A stretch of DNA of 64,000 bases from DTU053 sp012520115 (GTDB lineage Bacteria > Bacillota > Clostridia > Oscillospirales > Acutalibacteraceae), in assembly GCA_050953725.1 (NCBI GenBank), contig JBMNNB010000003.1:124001-188000 (forward strand), in the 5' to 3' direction. Made by a program: the position numbers and the translations under genes. A model generated the notes under the pieces. It saw only the letters and a list, made by a program, of their open reading frames with translations, was not told the origin of the DNA and searched no databases. Shown here one piece after another: positions 1 to 8,514 of this stretch (its first letter is position 1; every line of letters begins with the position of its first letter).

Positions 1-471
1 TGCGTCTATCATCGGGACATTCTTAAAGCCGCTCAGGCTGTCTATAACGGTAACGCTCTTTGAGAAGTCGGTCACCTCCACATTCAGCATCCTGCTGTAT
101 GCCTTTGCCCTGAAAAGGGTTGCGGATGAGAGATAACCGCCGACGAATATAACGCCGAGTATAACCAGCAGTATTATGGCGACAATGGAATTGCGCTTTA
201 CATAGGGTACATATTCGGGTCTTATAATTGCCCTTGATGTGACAAGGGAGCTTACAATGTACGAGCCGAATACGATTGCAAGATAGATATAGAACTCGGG
301 AGCCTTAAAGTTAAGGGGCGGCAACATAAAATAGAAGGCTACTATTGCCGTTATCAGTGTAACCAGAATATTAATGAATGTTTTCAGTCCGGCTCTTTCC
401 GGAGGGATAACCGTACTGTCGGAAGCACGCTTACCTGCGCCACCGCTGAAATCAACATCAATTCGTGCCAT
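1..471 (-). CDS. Partial multi-spanning membrane protein (N-terminal part only)
   Basis: This is the first 157 codons of a protein whose rest lies beyond the left edge. The start at 471 follows a good ribosome site (GGAG, 8 bases upstream). After a short polar N-terminus (MARIDVDFSGG) come three hydrophobic stretches at about residues 31-50, 57-77 and 94-115, suggesting three membrane passes before an extracellular region ending in a VPMIDA motif. It resembles large membrane proteins that are common in gut Clostridia and sometimes labelled CvpA family. I do not assign a function. It has its own sigma-A-type promoter and is transcribed away from thyX. Confidence 0.6.
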   Translation of the reverse strand, partial: MARIDVDFSGGAGKRASDSTVIPPERAGLKTFINILVTLITAIVAFYFMLPPLNFKAPEFYIYLAIVFGSYIVSSLVTSRAIIRPEYVPYVKRNSIVAIILLVILGVIFVGGYLSSATLFRAKAYSRMLNVEVTDFSKSVTVIDSLSGFKNVPMIDA

Positions 472-537
472 TAGTTCAACTCCTTTTAATTGTGGGAATG
501 CCGTTTTGACATTCGGTTTTTCTATCGATTATGTATC

Positions 538-566
538 AGTATACAGTAAAGTACTGCCGAATACAA
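538..566 (-). promoter_or_regulatory. Sigma-A-type promoter of the membrane protein gene
   Basis: Minus strand TTGTAT, 17-base spacer, TATACT, about 70 bases upstream of the start at 471. Confidence 0.6.
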
Positions 567-615
567 GGTAAATTAAGGCTTACAAAATAATTATTGGCAC
601 TAAGAGTCAGGCTAA

Positions 616-2064
616 TCAGCCCTCCGCCGCTGCCTTTTTATTAAGCACATCCTCTGAAAGGGATTTGTTCGAGGGGTCGAAGATGATTTTCATATCCTCA
701 GTTCTGCCGCAGGTCAGCGTGCCTTCGGTGCATTTGCCCACAAAGCAGCTCGGGCCGTAGCGGTTGAAAATCAAAGGAGAGGTTTCCCTTAATATGCGAA
801 GCATCTCGATTGCGTGGGCTCTTATTTCCCACTGTGCCCTTGTGCAGGTGCGGAGGCGAAGGAACAGCAGAAGCTCCCTTGCATTCATCGTGACCATTAT
901 GTCAAGCTTGCTGCCGGACAGTCTTGCATATACAAGCTCCTCGGGGGATACGCCCTTTTCCTTGAGGCGTCTGTGAAGGGTGAACATCCTCTCAAAGGCC
1001 TTTGTGTATATTTCAAGGGCAACCGGGTCCTTTTTTACGGTTGCGGGGACGACATACCTTTTGCCGTCTATGAGCGTATACGGGGGAATCTCTATTGACT
1101 GCATTCTGTGGCGGGCAAAGTGTGTTATCTCCGAAAGTGACACGCCGTTGATTCTGAAGGTATAGACCGCCGCCTCAAGAGAGCGTGGGCGGGAGCAGGC
1201 CAAAACCTTGTCTATGACCGTTTTTACGTTCCTCTCGTCTTCCAGAAGCTCATCGATTGCACTCAAGGGCAGCTGAGTGGAGGCTGTCAGCGCCGACCTT
1301 GCAACGGTCTTTTCGGCGTCAAGTGTATGTGAAATCAGAACCACGCTCTGCTCGTTTGCCTCCGGGTATCTTGCCGTTTCCTTGCTCTCAAACAGATAGC
1401 TTAAACTCAGCTTGTCGGAAAGCTCAGGCCGCCTTTCAGAGAAGCCTGCGGCGATACCGGGGGTCATTTCGGTAATTTGATTTAAAAGCTGCTCGCCTAA
1501 ATCCTTTATTTCAGGATAGTTTCTGCCCCTGCCGAAAACCGCACTTCTTATGATATTAAGAAGCTCTCTTGCGTTGACCGTGCAGTAGAAATTGCTGAAA
1601 ACGCAGTAGGGTAAAAGGAATCTTGCGTCCTCCTTAGGAACGCCCCTTTCTATGAGGGCATTATAGTCATTAAGGCAGGCTCTTACATTCTTTTTAAACT
1701 CGTCCTGTGAGTAGTCGCCGTCAAGCTCCGGCACATAAAAGCCCATGGAGCCGAAATTAACATACCTTCTCGACTTGACAGTAAAGGAGGCAAGGCGGAA
1801 CTCGATCATAAACTGCTCGGCAAGGATTGAAACATTCCTGAAGGCTATGTTATATACGGTGTGCTCAAGTATCGAGGTGTGATTTGAGCGGGTTACCTTC
1901 TTAATAAGATTTGTGTTCTTTTCGCTGTCGAGGGACTTTTCGAGTATCTCGTGTGTATCGCCCTCCAAGGTAGAAATTCTGCCTGCGGCGGCGGGAATCC
2001 TCTCCCCCGTGCTGCTGATACCTACAATTTCCGCAACGGAGTAAATCCTGTCTTTGAAATCCAT
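616..2064 (-). CDS. thyX: Tandem-domain FAD-dependent thymidylate synthase (ThyX-like)
   Basis: ThyX enzymes methylate dUMP to dTMP using methylene-tetrahydrofolate and FAD, and act as tetramers of about 220-residue subunits. This protein has 482 residues and holds two ThyX-like halves, about 1-215 and 240-435. Half 1 has the motif region EFRLASFTVKSRRY (88-101): the RHR signature has become EFR, but the Ser (S98) and following Arg/Tyr are kept. Half 2 has RHR (318-320), but the Ser position is Pro (P328); it also carries the nucleotide-binding AQWEIR segment (410-415) that half 1 lacks. A C-terminal CysX4CysX6Cys patch (440-452) could bind metal. The motifs suggest one composite site shared between the halves. 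It is probably a thymidylate synthase, but activity is not certain. Confidence 0.85.
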   Translation of the reverse strand: MDFKDRIYSVAEIVGISSTGERIPAAAGRISTLEGDTHEILEKSLDSEKNTNLIKKVTRSNHTSILEHTVYNIAFRNVSILAEQFMIEFRLASFTVKSRRYVNFGSMGFYVPELDGDYSQDEFKKNVRACLNDYNALIERGVPKEDARFLLPYCVFSNFYCTVNARELLNIIRSAVFGRGRNYPEIKDLGEQLLNQITEMTPGIAAGFSERRPELSDKLSLSYLFESKETARYPEANEQSVVLISHTLDAEKTVARSALTASTQLPLSAIDELLEDERNVKTVIDKVLACSRPRSLEAAVYTFRINGVSLSEITHFARHRMQSIEIPPYTLIDGKRYVVPATVKKDPVALEIYTKAFERMFTLHRRLKEKGVSPEELVYARLSGSKLDIMVTMNARELLLFLRLRTCTRAQWEIRAHAIEMLRILRETSPLIFNRYGPSCFVGKCTEGTLTCGRTEDMKIIFDPSNKSLSEDVLNKKAAAEG

Positions 2065-2093
2065 TTAAACACCCCTTAGAGCCTATTGAATTG

Positions 2094-2122
2094 AGTTTAG
2101 CACAAAAAAGCCCGTATGTAAA
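2094..2122 (-). promoter_or_regulatory. Promoter of thyX
   Basis: Minus strand TTTACA, 17-base spacer, TAAACT, directly downstream of the hydrolase terminator and about 30 bases before the thyX start. Confidence 0.55.
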
Positions 2123-2130
2123 TCACAGAC

Positions 2131-2161
2131 ACAAAAGAAAGGAAGCCCCGAGGGACTTCCC
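2131..2161 (-). terminator. Terminator after the alpha/beta hydrolase
   Basis: On the minus strand GGAAG-CCC pairs with GGG-CTTCC (2141-2160), followed by a TTTCTTTT tract. Confidence 0.7.
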
Positions 2162-2178
2162 TGCTATCAGTATGAAGA

Positions 2179-3168
2179 TTAAGCTACGTTGTCCGCCGCA
2201 GCAGACGGGGTAATATACTTGTCGATGAAGTTAAAGACGGTGCTCCAGTAAAGCTCCGGGTTTACATCGTCGGAGTTGGCATGCTCGGCTCCTTCGATGA
2301 CGAGCTTCTGCTTTTCGCAGGCTGCGTTGTCGTAAAGTATATCGAGCATCCAGAAGGGTACGAACACATCCTTGCTGCCGTGTATGAACAGCGTGGGGGT
2401 AACGGACCTTGCTACACACTGTAAGGGCGAGCACTCCTTCGGGTCGAACTTATCCCTGAGAATTGCGACTCTGCGAAGGGCATACAAAAACGGGAAGGGC
2501 GGAAGGTGCGCCACATTTGTGCACTGAAGATAGAACTCCTCCCATGCGCTTGTAAAGCCGCAGTCCGAGATAGCGCATTTTACGTTTTCGGGCAGCTTCT
2601 CTCCCGTTGTAAGAAGGGTCGTGGCCGCTCCCATTGAAACACCGTAGAGGATAATCTCCGCCTGACGGTCGAAGGTTATTATGTAGTCTATCCAGTCAAC
2701 TATGTTGAGCCTGTCGTGATAGCCCATGGATACGGTTTTCTTCTCACTCAGGCCGTGGCCGCCGAGATACGGCATGAGCACATTATAGCCTCTTTCATAG
2801 AAATGGTATGCGGGCGAAGCCATGCGGTAGGGTGAGCTGGTATAGCCGTGTATGCAGATTACATATGTATGCGACGGCTCGTCGTGGGTAAAGAGCTTTG
2901 CGTGAATGGTCTCGCCCCTTAAGGTAATCATCTCTATATCGTTGTCGTCATGGGCGGCATACCATTCTGAGGGAGATTCATACTTTTCCAGTGCCTTGCA
3001 TCTCTCGATTTCGGCCTGTGAAGGCAGGTGGGGCTTTTCCCTTTTATGCACTGCCTTTCTTGTAAGGAAGACCTCATAGAAGGCCTCTCCTGCGGCAAGA
3101 TATGCAAGACCGGCGGCGGCTGAGCCTATCAGAGCGACTTTAACGCCCTTTTTTTTGCTTTTACTCAT
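2179..3168 (-). CDS. Membrane-anchored alpha/beta hydrolase
   Basis: A 329-residue serine hydrolase of the alpha/beta fold, similar in layout to Bacillus YqkD-type proteins. A lysine-rich N-terminus and a hydrophobic stretch (about 10-27) suggest a signal anchor, placing the catalytic domain outside. Visible catalytic features are the oxyanion HG motif (H107-G108), the nucleophile elbow GVSMG with S178, D267 in GSKDVFVP and H296 in AEHANS, so the triad is complete. It is monocistronic, between its own promoter and a terminator. The substrate cannot be read from sequence; an esterase, lipase or peptidase is possible. Confidence 0.8.
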   Translation of the reverse strand: MSKSKKKGVKVALIGSAAAGLAYLAAGEAFYEVFLTRKAVHKREKPHLPSQAEIERCKALEKYESPSEWYAAHDDNDIEMITLRGETIHAKLFTHDEPSHTYVICIHGYTSSPYRMASPAYHFYERGYNVLMPYLGGHGLSEKKTVSMGYHDRLNIVDWIDYIITFDRQAEIILYGVSMGAATTLLTTGEKLPENVKCAISDCGFTSAWEEFYLQCTNVAHLPPFPFLYALRRVAILRDKFDPKECSPLQCVARSVTPTLFIHGSKDVFVPFWMLDILYDNAACEKQKLVIEGAEHANSDDVNPELYWSTVFNFIDKYITPSAAADNVA

Positions 3169-3290
3169 AACGCACTCCTTACATAAAATTAAGTATATCT
3201 TAAAGCGCCAAAATAAGGCGCAAAAACTCCCAGAGAAAAACTGACAGGTTAAGCACTTAGTAAATTTTGGTACTCAAAAAAACCATATAC

Positions 3291-3319
3291 ATTATAACGC
3301 TTCAACATGGGAAATGCAA
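3291..3319 (-). promoter_or_regulatory. Promoter of the alpha/beta hydrolase
   Basis: Minus strand TTGCAT, 17-base spacer, TATAAT, between the acetyltransferase stop and the hydrolase start. The 5' leader is about 115 bases and contains a weak GCGCC/GGCGC hairpin. Confidence 0.65.
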
Positions 3320-3346
3320 TCAATGTATTCTTAAAGTTACCTTAAA

Positions 3347-3814
3347 TTATTGCAGACGGATTATCGGATAGTATCTGCTTTTGTCCTCTTTAAATTCGGC
3401 GCCGCACTTTTCAAATACCCTTTTAGGGGCGATATTGCCCTTGGGGACACTTCCGGTCACGTATTTATAGCCCTTATGTTTAAGGATGTCTATCATTTCT
3501 TTAAGCAGCTTTGTGCCGTAGCCCTTGCCCCAGTATGGACTTGCTATATAAAAGCCCACTCCTGCGGCCTCGGCATTGTCCTTTAATGGCGCATAGGACA
3601 CAGTGCCTATGGGGTCGCCGTTCAGCAGCACCACATAGCAGTAGCCGCCCTTTTTATGCTCCCACTTCTTGCAGGTTTCAAAGAACTCATATTCGGATAC
3701 CCTTTTTATCTCCCCGTCCGGCCCGTGCAGGTATTTTGCAAGCTCCGTATCGGTGGAGATTATCTCGCTTAGGGCAACGCAATGTTTTCGGTCGATTATT
3801 TCAATACTAATCAA
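3347..3814 (-). CDS. GNAT-family N-acetyltransferase
   Basis: A 155-residue single GNAT domain that transfers an acetyl group from acetyl-CoA to an unknown amine. The acetyl-CoA pyrophosphate loop reads YWGKGYGTKLL (about 94-104), and the motif B region has the typical N-x-xPKRVFEKCGA pattern near the C-terminus. The TTG start at 3814 is chosen because GGAGG lies 7 bases upstream and no ATG is closer. It is transcribed divergently from mreB. RimJ/RimL-like or drug-modifying activity are both possible. Confidence 0.8.
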   Translation of the reverse strand: MISIEIIDRKHCVALSEIISTDTELAKYLHGPDGEIKRVSEYEFFETCKKWEHKKGGYCYVVLLNGDPIGTVSYAPLKDNAEAAGVGFYIASPYWGKGYGTKLLKEMIDILKHKGYKYVTGSVPKGNIAPKRVFEKCGAEFKEDKSRYYPIIRLQ

Positions 3815-3834
3815 ATCAACACCTCCCTTTTTAC

Positions 3835-3863
3835 AGTTTACTTCAAAATGAGAATTAAAGCAA
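3835..3863 (-). promoter_or_regulatory. Promoter of the GNAT gene
   Basis: Minus strand TTGCTT, 17-base spacer, TAAACT, about 20 bases before the TTG start. Confidence 0.5.
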
Positions 3864-3906
3864 GTGAGTGACTTCGGGAAGCTATGGCAGGGACGAATAC
3901 TTTCTA

Positions 3907-3935
3907 TTGAAGCTATGGGGTATTTATGTTATACT
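3907..3935 (+). promoter_or_regulatory. Promoter of mreB-recD2
   Basis: TTGAAG, 17-base spacer, TATACT, 40 bases before the mreB start and divergent from the GNAT promoter. Confidence 0.7.
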
Positions 3936-3974
3936 TTTAAGCGTTCCGATTAACACTGTATCGGGGGAATTCAT

Positions 3975-5009
3975 TTGCTCGGAATGCGCATAGGCATAGA
4001 CTTAGGCACCGACTCAATAATAGCATACGCTGAGGGCAAGGGCATTGTGCTGTCAGAGCCCTCTGTCGTTGTTTGCGATGCCTTCACGGGCAAGCCTATT
4101 GCCATGGGCAGCGCAGCACTTAAAATGACCGGCAGGGTGCCCGGCTCCCTGAAAGTGGTGCGCCCCTTAAAGGACGGCATTGTTTCGGACTTTGCCTTAA
4201 CCGAGCAGATGCTCCGCTACTATATACAGAAGATTTGCAAAAGTGCAATACTCAGACCCTTTGTGGCTGTATGCGTACCCAGCACGGTCACAAGATTTGA
4301 AAAAAGGACTATATTGAATGTAATAATGGCGGCGGGTGCGGGCAACGCCTGTCTTATAGAGGAGCCGCTTGCGGCAGCTCTCGGTGCGGGAATAGGCACA
4401 AAGAAGCCGAGGGGCAGCATTGTTGTGGACATAGGCGGCGGCACAACGGACACTGCCGTCATCACCATGGGCAGCATTGCGGTTTCAAGCTCCGTAAGGG
4501 CTGCGGGAAACAGCATCACAAACGCCATAATTAAATATCTCAGCCGTGAGAGGGATATTGAGGTGGGCTTCCTGACTGCCGAGGAGATTAAATGCACCAT
4601 AGGCAGCGCTGTTCTCAGGGAAGAAGAAACGGCGATGCTTGCAAGCGGCAAGAGCATAGTTTCAGGGATGCCTTTGAGCTTTGAAATTAACTCCACCGAG
4701 GTTTACTTTGCCATAAAGGACGAGCTTGACCTTATTTTAAGGGGCACGGTGCAGGTGCTTGAACGCACTCCACCGGAGCTTATGAGCGATATTGTAGACA
4801 CTGGTCTGACGCTCACGGGCGGCGGCTCGCTGCTTTACGGCATAGCCGAGATGTTCAAGGAGCATACGGGCATTGATACGGATGTTGCGAGCATGCCCCA
4901 ATACTGCGTGGCACGGGGTATCGGCGTTGCGCTTAAAAATATCGACATTCTGAGCAGAAGCGGCTTTGATTTAAGTCAGGACGAGTTTTTAGCCGCTTCA
5001 AATATATAG
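3975..5009 (+). CDS. mreB: MreB/Mbl-type rod-shape actin homologue
   Basis: MreB proteins polymerise under the membrane and direct cell-wall elongation. The 344 residues match the family length. Visible actin-fold motifs are the phosphate-1 loop IGIDLGTDS near the N-terminus, the phosphate-2 region VVDIGGGTTDTAV (about 149-161), the EEPLAAALGAG connect segment and the adenosine motif LTGGGSLLYG (about 278-287). The TTG start at 3975 is preferred to ATG 3984 because a GGGGGA ribosome site sits 6-7 bases upstream of it. It stands alone, without mreC/mreD, and is followed 7 bases later by recD2, so this may be an extra paralogue such as Mbl or MreBH. Confidence 0.88.
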   Translation: MLGMRIGIDLGTDSIIAYAEGKGIVLSEPSVVVCDAFTGKPIAMGSAALKMTGRVPGSLKVVRPLKDGIVSDFALTEQMLRYYIQKICKSAILRPFVAVCVPSTVTRFEKRTILNVIMAAGAGNACLIEEPLAAALGAGIGTKKPRGSIVVDIGGGTTDTAVITMGSIAVSSSVRAAGNSITNAIIKYLSRERDIEVGFLTAEEIKCTIGSAVLREEETAMLASGKSIVSGMPLSFEINSTEVYFAIKDELDLILRGTVQVLERTPPELMSDIVDTGLTLTGGGSLLYGIAEMFKEHTGIDTDVASMPQYCVARGIGVALKNIDILSRSGFDLSQDEFLAASNI

Positions 5010-5016
5010 GATTTTT

Positions 5017-7218
5017 ATGGATACAGATGAAAGCAAAATCAGATTAAGCGGAATTGTGGACAGGGTTGTTTTCAGAAACGCTGAAAACAGCTTTACCGTA
5101 ATAGAGCTTAGCTGCGGCGGGGAGCTTGTAACCGCCGTCGGCAGCCTTCCCGAGCTTTCATCCGGCGAGGAAATCACTCTTTACGGTGAATGGGACAGTC
5201 ATAATCTATTCGGCAGGCAGTTTAAGGCATCGCACTTTGAAAGAAAGATGCCCGAAACTGCCGCCCAGCTTTTAAGGTACCTTTCAGCAGGAACCATAAA
5301 GGGCATAGGTCCAAAGACCGCTCTCAAAATAATAGAGCAATTCGGGGACAACAGCATAAAGGTGCTGTCCGAGGAGCCGGAGCGTTTAAGGCAGATAAAG
5401 GGCATAAGCCCTGAGAAGGCAAGGAAGATTTCACAGGAATTCAACAGCCAGATGGTCGTCAGGACCGTAATGATTTCCCTTGAAAGCTACGGATTGAAGC
5501 CCCATGAGTGCATTGAGCTGTATAAGACCCTCGGTGCCTCTGCGGTTGCGGCTGTTGAAAATAACCCCTATCTACTCTGCTCTGCCCTGTCGGGCTTTTC
5601 GTTTGAAAGGGCTGACGAGATAGCAAACAAGCTGCCTCATAGACCCGACAACAAGCACAGGCTCAGGGCGGGAATCGAGTATATACTAAAGCATAATCTC
5701 GGCAACGGGCATACCTGCCTGCCCGTCGACAAGGTTATAAGCTCCTCTGCCGCCTTTCTGGACGAGGCAAAGGACACAATAGAGATTGCCATTGACGATA
5801 TGCTGTCTGACAGGCTATTGTATTCAGACGATATAAACGGCAGGCGGTTTATCTTTTTGCCGGAGATGTATATGGCTGAAAGGAAGTCCGCCGAGCGGCT
5901 CATTTCCTTAATGCGCTTCTCCCCCGGCTCGGTGGGGGCCTTGCGGGAGGACATCGAGTTTGTGGAAAACGGCTGCGGTATAAGCTACAACGAGCTGCAA
6001 AAGCAGGCGCTTGAAACCGCAGCTTTAAGGGGCGTAATGATTCTGACCGGCGGCCCGGGAACGGGCAAGACAACCACCTTAAAGGGTATAATAAGCCTGT
6101 TTAACAGGCGGGGACTTAATATCGCCCTTGCCGCACCCACAGGCAGGGCGGCAAAGAGGATGACTGAGGTCACGGGAATGGAGGCAAAGACCATCCACAG
6201 GCTGCTTGAGGTGGAATGGGGCGACGGCGAGAGGCCGGTTTTCCGCCGTGATTTGCAAAATCCCATCGATGCGGATGCGCTAATCATTGACGAGCTTTCG
6301 ATGATAGACACAGTGCTGTTCGCTAATCTCTTAGAGGCGGTGCCCTTCGGCTGCAGGCTTATCTTAGTCGGCGACTCCGACCAGCTTCCCCCGGTGGGAG
6401 CGGGCAATGTGCTGCACGACCTTATAGATTCGGGGCTTATCCCCGTTATCAGGCTCAATCAGGTTTTCAGGCAGGCCGAGCAGAGCCGCATTGTCACCAA
6501 CGCACACAGGATTATACGGGGAGAGATGCCCGAAATAAAGAATGACGGGGATTTCTTCTTCCTTGAGCGCAAAAACGCAGTCTTTGCGGCAAGGACGGTG
6601 ACGGAGCTTTGCACCACAAGGCTGCCCGAAGCCTACGGCATTTCGCCGATTGACGATTTGCAGGTGCTGTGCCCTTCGAGAAACGGGCTTTGCGGCACCG
6701 AAAACTTAAACAAAAGCTTGCAGGAACAGCTTAACCCCGCCGACGACAAAAAGAAGGAGATTAAGGCTGCGGGCTTTATCTTCCGTGAGGGCGACAAGGT
6801 CATGCAGACGAAGAACAATTACGACCTTGAGTGGACAAACGGCTTCGGCAAGGGTATGGGCGTTTTTAACGGGGACTTGGGAGTTATTAAAAAAATACGC
6901 CCGCTTGAGGGCATTTTGGAAATAAACTTTGACGGCAAGGAGGTTCTGTACCCTGCCGAGAAGCTCGGCGAACTGGAGCTTGCCTATGCCATAACCGTAC
7001 ACAAAAGTCAGGGCAGCGAATATGACACGGTGGTTCTGCCGATTATCGATGCGGCCTCAAAACTTCTTTACCGCAATCTTCTGTACACGGCTGTCACAAG
7101 GGCAAAGCGGCTCATTGTAATTGTTGGGCTGCAAAGCAGGCTCAATGACATGGTCAATAACGATAGGCAGAACAAGAGGTATTCGGCCCTGCGTGCCTTC
7201 CTCGAAAGCGCAATATAA
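5017..7218 (+). CDS. recD2: RecD2-type ATP-dependent DNA helicase
   Basis: A 733-residue superfamily 1B 5'-3' helicase of the RecD2 type, which acts in DNA repair independently of RecBC. Domains in order are an N-terminal OB-like region (1-80), helix-hairpin-helix repeats around residues 90-220 (GTIKGIGPKTA, QIKGISPEKAR), the helicase core with Walker A GGPGTGKTTT (about 344-352), Walker B DELSMID (about 425-431), a GDSDQLPPVG motif and the C-terminal motif AITVHKSQGSEYDTV with the VTRAK ending. It shares the mreB transcript with a 7-base gap and ends at a strong bidirectional terminator. Confidence 0.93.
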   Translation: MDTDESKIRLSGIVDRVVFRNAENSFTVIELSCGGELVTAVGSLPELSSGEEITLYGEWDSHNLFGRQFKASHFERKMPETAAQLLRYLSAGTIKGIGPKTALKIIEQFGDNSIKVLSEEPERLRQIKGISPEKARKISQEFNSQMVVRTVMISLESYGLKPHECIELYKTLGASAVAAVENNPYLLCSALSGFSFERADEIANKLPHRPDNKHRLRAGIEYILKHNLGNGHTCLPVDKVISSSAAFLDEAKDTIEIAIDDMLSDRLLYSDDINGRRFIFLPEMYMAERKSAERLISLMRFSPGSVGALREDIEFVENGCGISYNELQKQALETAALRGVMILTGGPGTGKTTTLKGIISLFNRRGLNIALAAPTGRAAKRMTEVTGMEAKTIHRLLEVEWGDGERPVFRRDLQNPIDADALIIDELSMIDTVLFANLLEAVPFGCRLILVGDSDQLPPVGAGNVLHDLIDSGLIPVIRLNQVFRQAEQSRIVTNAHRIIRGEMPEIKNDGDFFFLERKNAVFAARTVTELCTTRLPEAYGISPIDDLQVLCPSRNGLCGTENLNKSLQEQLNPADDKKKEIKAAGFIFREGDKVMQTKNNYDLEWTNGFGKGMGVFNGDLGVIKKIRPLEGILEINFDGKEVLYPAEKLGELELAYAITVHKSQGSEYDTVVLPIIDAASKLLYRNLLYTAVTRAKRLIVIVGLQSRLNDMVNNDRQNKRYSALRAFLESAI

Positions 7219-7223
7219 AAATT

Positions 7224-7251
7224 ACCGCTGAGATGAACTCAGCGGTTTTTT
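7224..7251. terminator. Bidirectional terminator between recD2 and aroEK
   Basis: A 9-bp stem (ACCGCTGAG, 7224-7232, pairing with 7238-7246) with a 5-base loop. A T tract follows on the plus strand and an A/T-rich tract ending in TTTTT on the minus strand. It abuts the aroEK stop codon. Confidence 0.9.
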
Positions 7252-8503
7252 AATGCTCTAAAAGTTTAAGTATAGTTTGTGCGGCGGATTCAACGCTGTC
7301 CTCGTTAGTGAGTCTTATATCTGCGGCGGCTTCATAGAGGGGCAGGCGCTCGACATACATTTTCTTCAGGGTCTCAAGGTCTTTTGAAAGAGGCCTCCCC
7401 TCGGTGCTGAGAAGGTTTATATCCCTTTCGATAAGAACTATTTTGCCGTTTTGTTTTAGGTTTTTCACATTTTCGGGATTCTTGACGATTCCGCCGCCTG
7501 TGGAGATTATCACGCCGCTTTTTTTGCCCACTTCCTTTGCTATAAGCGCCTCTTTTTCACGGAATGCGGCCTCGCCGTACTTATGGAAATAGTCCTGATT
7601 GCTCATGCCGGTCATTCTCTCCACAAGTGTATCGGTGTCAAAGAATTCTCTGCCCGTCTGCTCTGCAAGTGCCTTTCCGATGCTGCTTTTGCCGCTGCCG
7701 GGCATACCTATGAGGACTATGTTTGAGCAAAGCCCTTCGAGCATTTTCGTGATGCTCTCCTCTAAGCAGCCCTGATTGTTTTCCTCTATGCGGGGGCGGC
7801 TTTGCGGGCAGTCCTCAAAGAAGCGGTTTGAAGCATACACCGCCTGTGCGCAGAGCATGGGCAGGCCGTTTGTGGTCTTTAAGTTTCTGCATTTCGCCTC
7901 ATACAAAAGCTCTGTTATCAAGGGATTGTAGATGACATCCACAACGCCCTCTAATTTAGTGAAAATATCGAGGGACACGGGACTCTCGCCGTTATTCGGG
8001 TACATACCGACGGGGGTGGTGTTTATGATTATCTCTGCATCGGCGTGCTTTTCGATATTGTCATAATTATCCTCGCCGCTTCTGGAGACGACTATGACTT
8101 CCCTCGCACCGCCGTCATTGCAGACGGCAAGGGCGGTCTTTGAGGTGCCGCCGCTGCCGAAGATGAGGACTTTTTTGTTCTTTATGCTGATGTCTGCTCT
8201 GTCCAGCATAAAGACAAAGCCGTCATAGTCCGTGTTGTAGCCGTAAAGGGAGCCGTCGCTCTTTTTGACAATGGTGTTTACGCTGCCGATTTTTCTTGCC
8301 TTGTCCGAAATTTCATCGAGATAGGGCATTACATCGGTTTTATAGGGAATTGTTACATTTATAGCATTGAAATCCTTTGCGGCGAAGAAGGCTTTAAGCT
8401 CATTGCTTTCAAGCTCGATAAGCTCATAGGGGTAGCCTAAAAGCTCGTGTATTATCTTTGAATAGCTGTGAGAAAGCCTTCTGCCGATTAGTCCGTATTG
8501 CAT
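7250..8503 (-). CDS. aroEK: Fused shikimate dehydrogenase-shikimate kinase
   Basis: A 417-residue bifunctional enzyme for two steps of the shikimate pathway: NADPH reduction of 3-dehydroshikimate and phosphorylation of shikimate. The AroE half (1 to about 235) has the substrate motif NVTIPYK with catalytic K55, GSVNT, D92 in NTDYDG and the cofactor loop GSGGTSK (116-122). The AroK half (about 258-417) has the P-loop GMPGSGKSS (266-274), the shikimate-binding D-T-D and the GGGIV segment. A 20-residue acidic linker joins them. The two steps are not consecutive in catalytic order with other enzymes between them: AroE makes shikimate and AroK uses it directly, so the fusion couples neighbouring reactions. 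It is the last gene of the aro operon. Confidence 0.93.
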   Translation of the reverse strand: MQYGLIGRRLSHSYSKIIHELLGYPYELIELESNELKAFFAAKDFNAINVTIPYKTDVMPYLDEISDKARKIGSVNTIVKKSDGSLYGYNTDYDGFVFMLDRADISIKNKKVLIFGSGGTSKTALAVCNDGGAREVIVVSRSGEDNYDNIEKHADAEIIINTTPVGMYPNNGESPVSLDIFTKLEGVVDVIYNPLITELLYEAKCRNLKTTNGLPMLCAQAVYASNRFFEDCPQSRPRIEENNQGCLEESITKMLEGLCSNIVLIGMPGSGKSSIGKALAEQTGREFFDTDTLVERMTGMSNQDYFHKYGEAAFREKEALIAKEVGKKSGVIISTGGGIVKNPENVKNLKQNGKIVLIERDINLLSTEGRPLSKDLETLKKMYVERLPLYEAAADIRLTNEDSVESAAQTILKLLEH

Positions 8504-8514
8504 TCAATCAGTCC

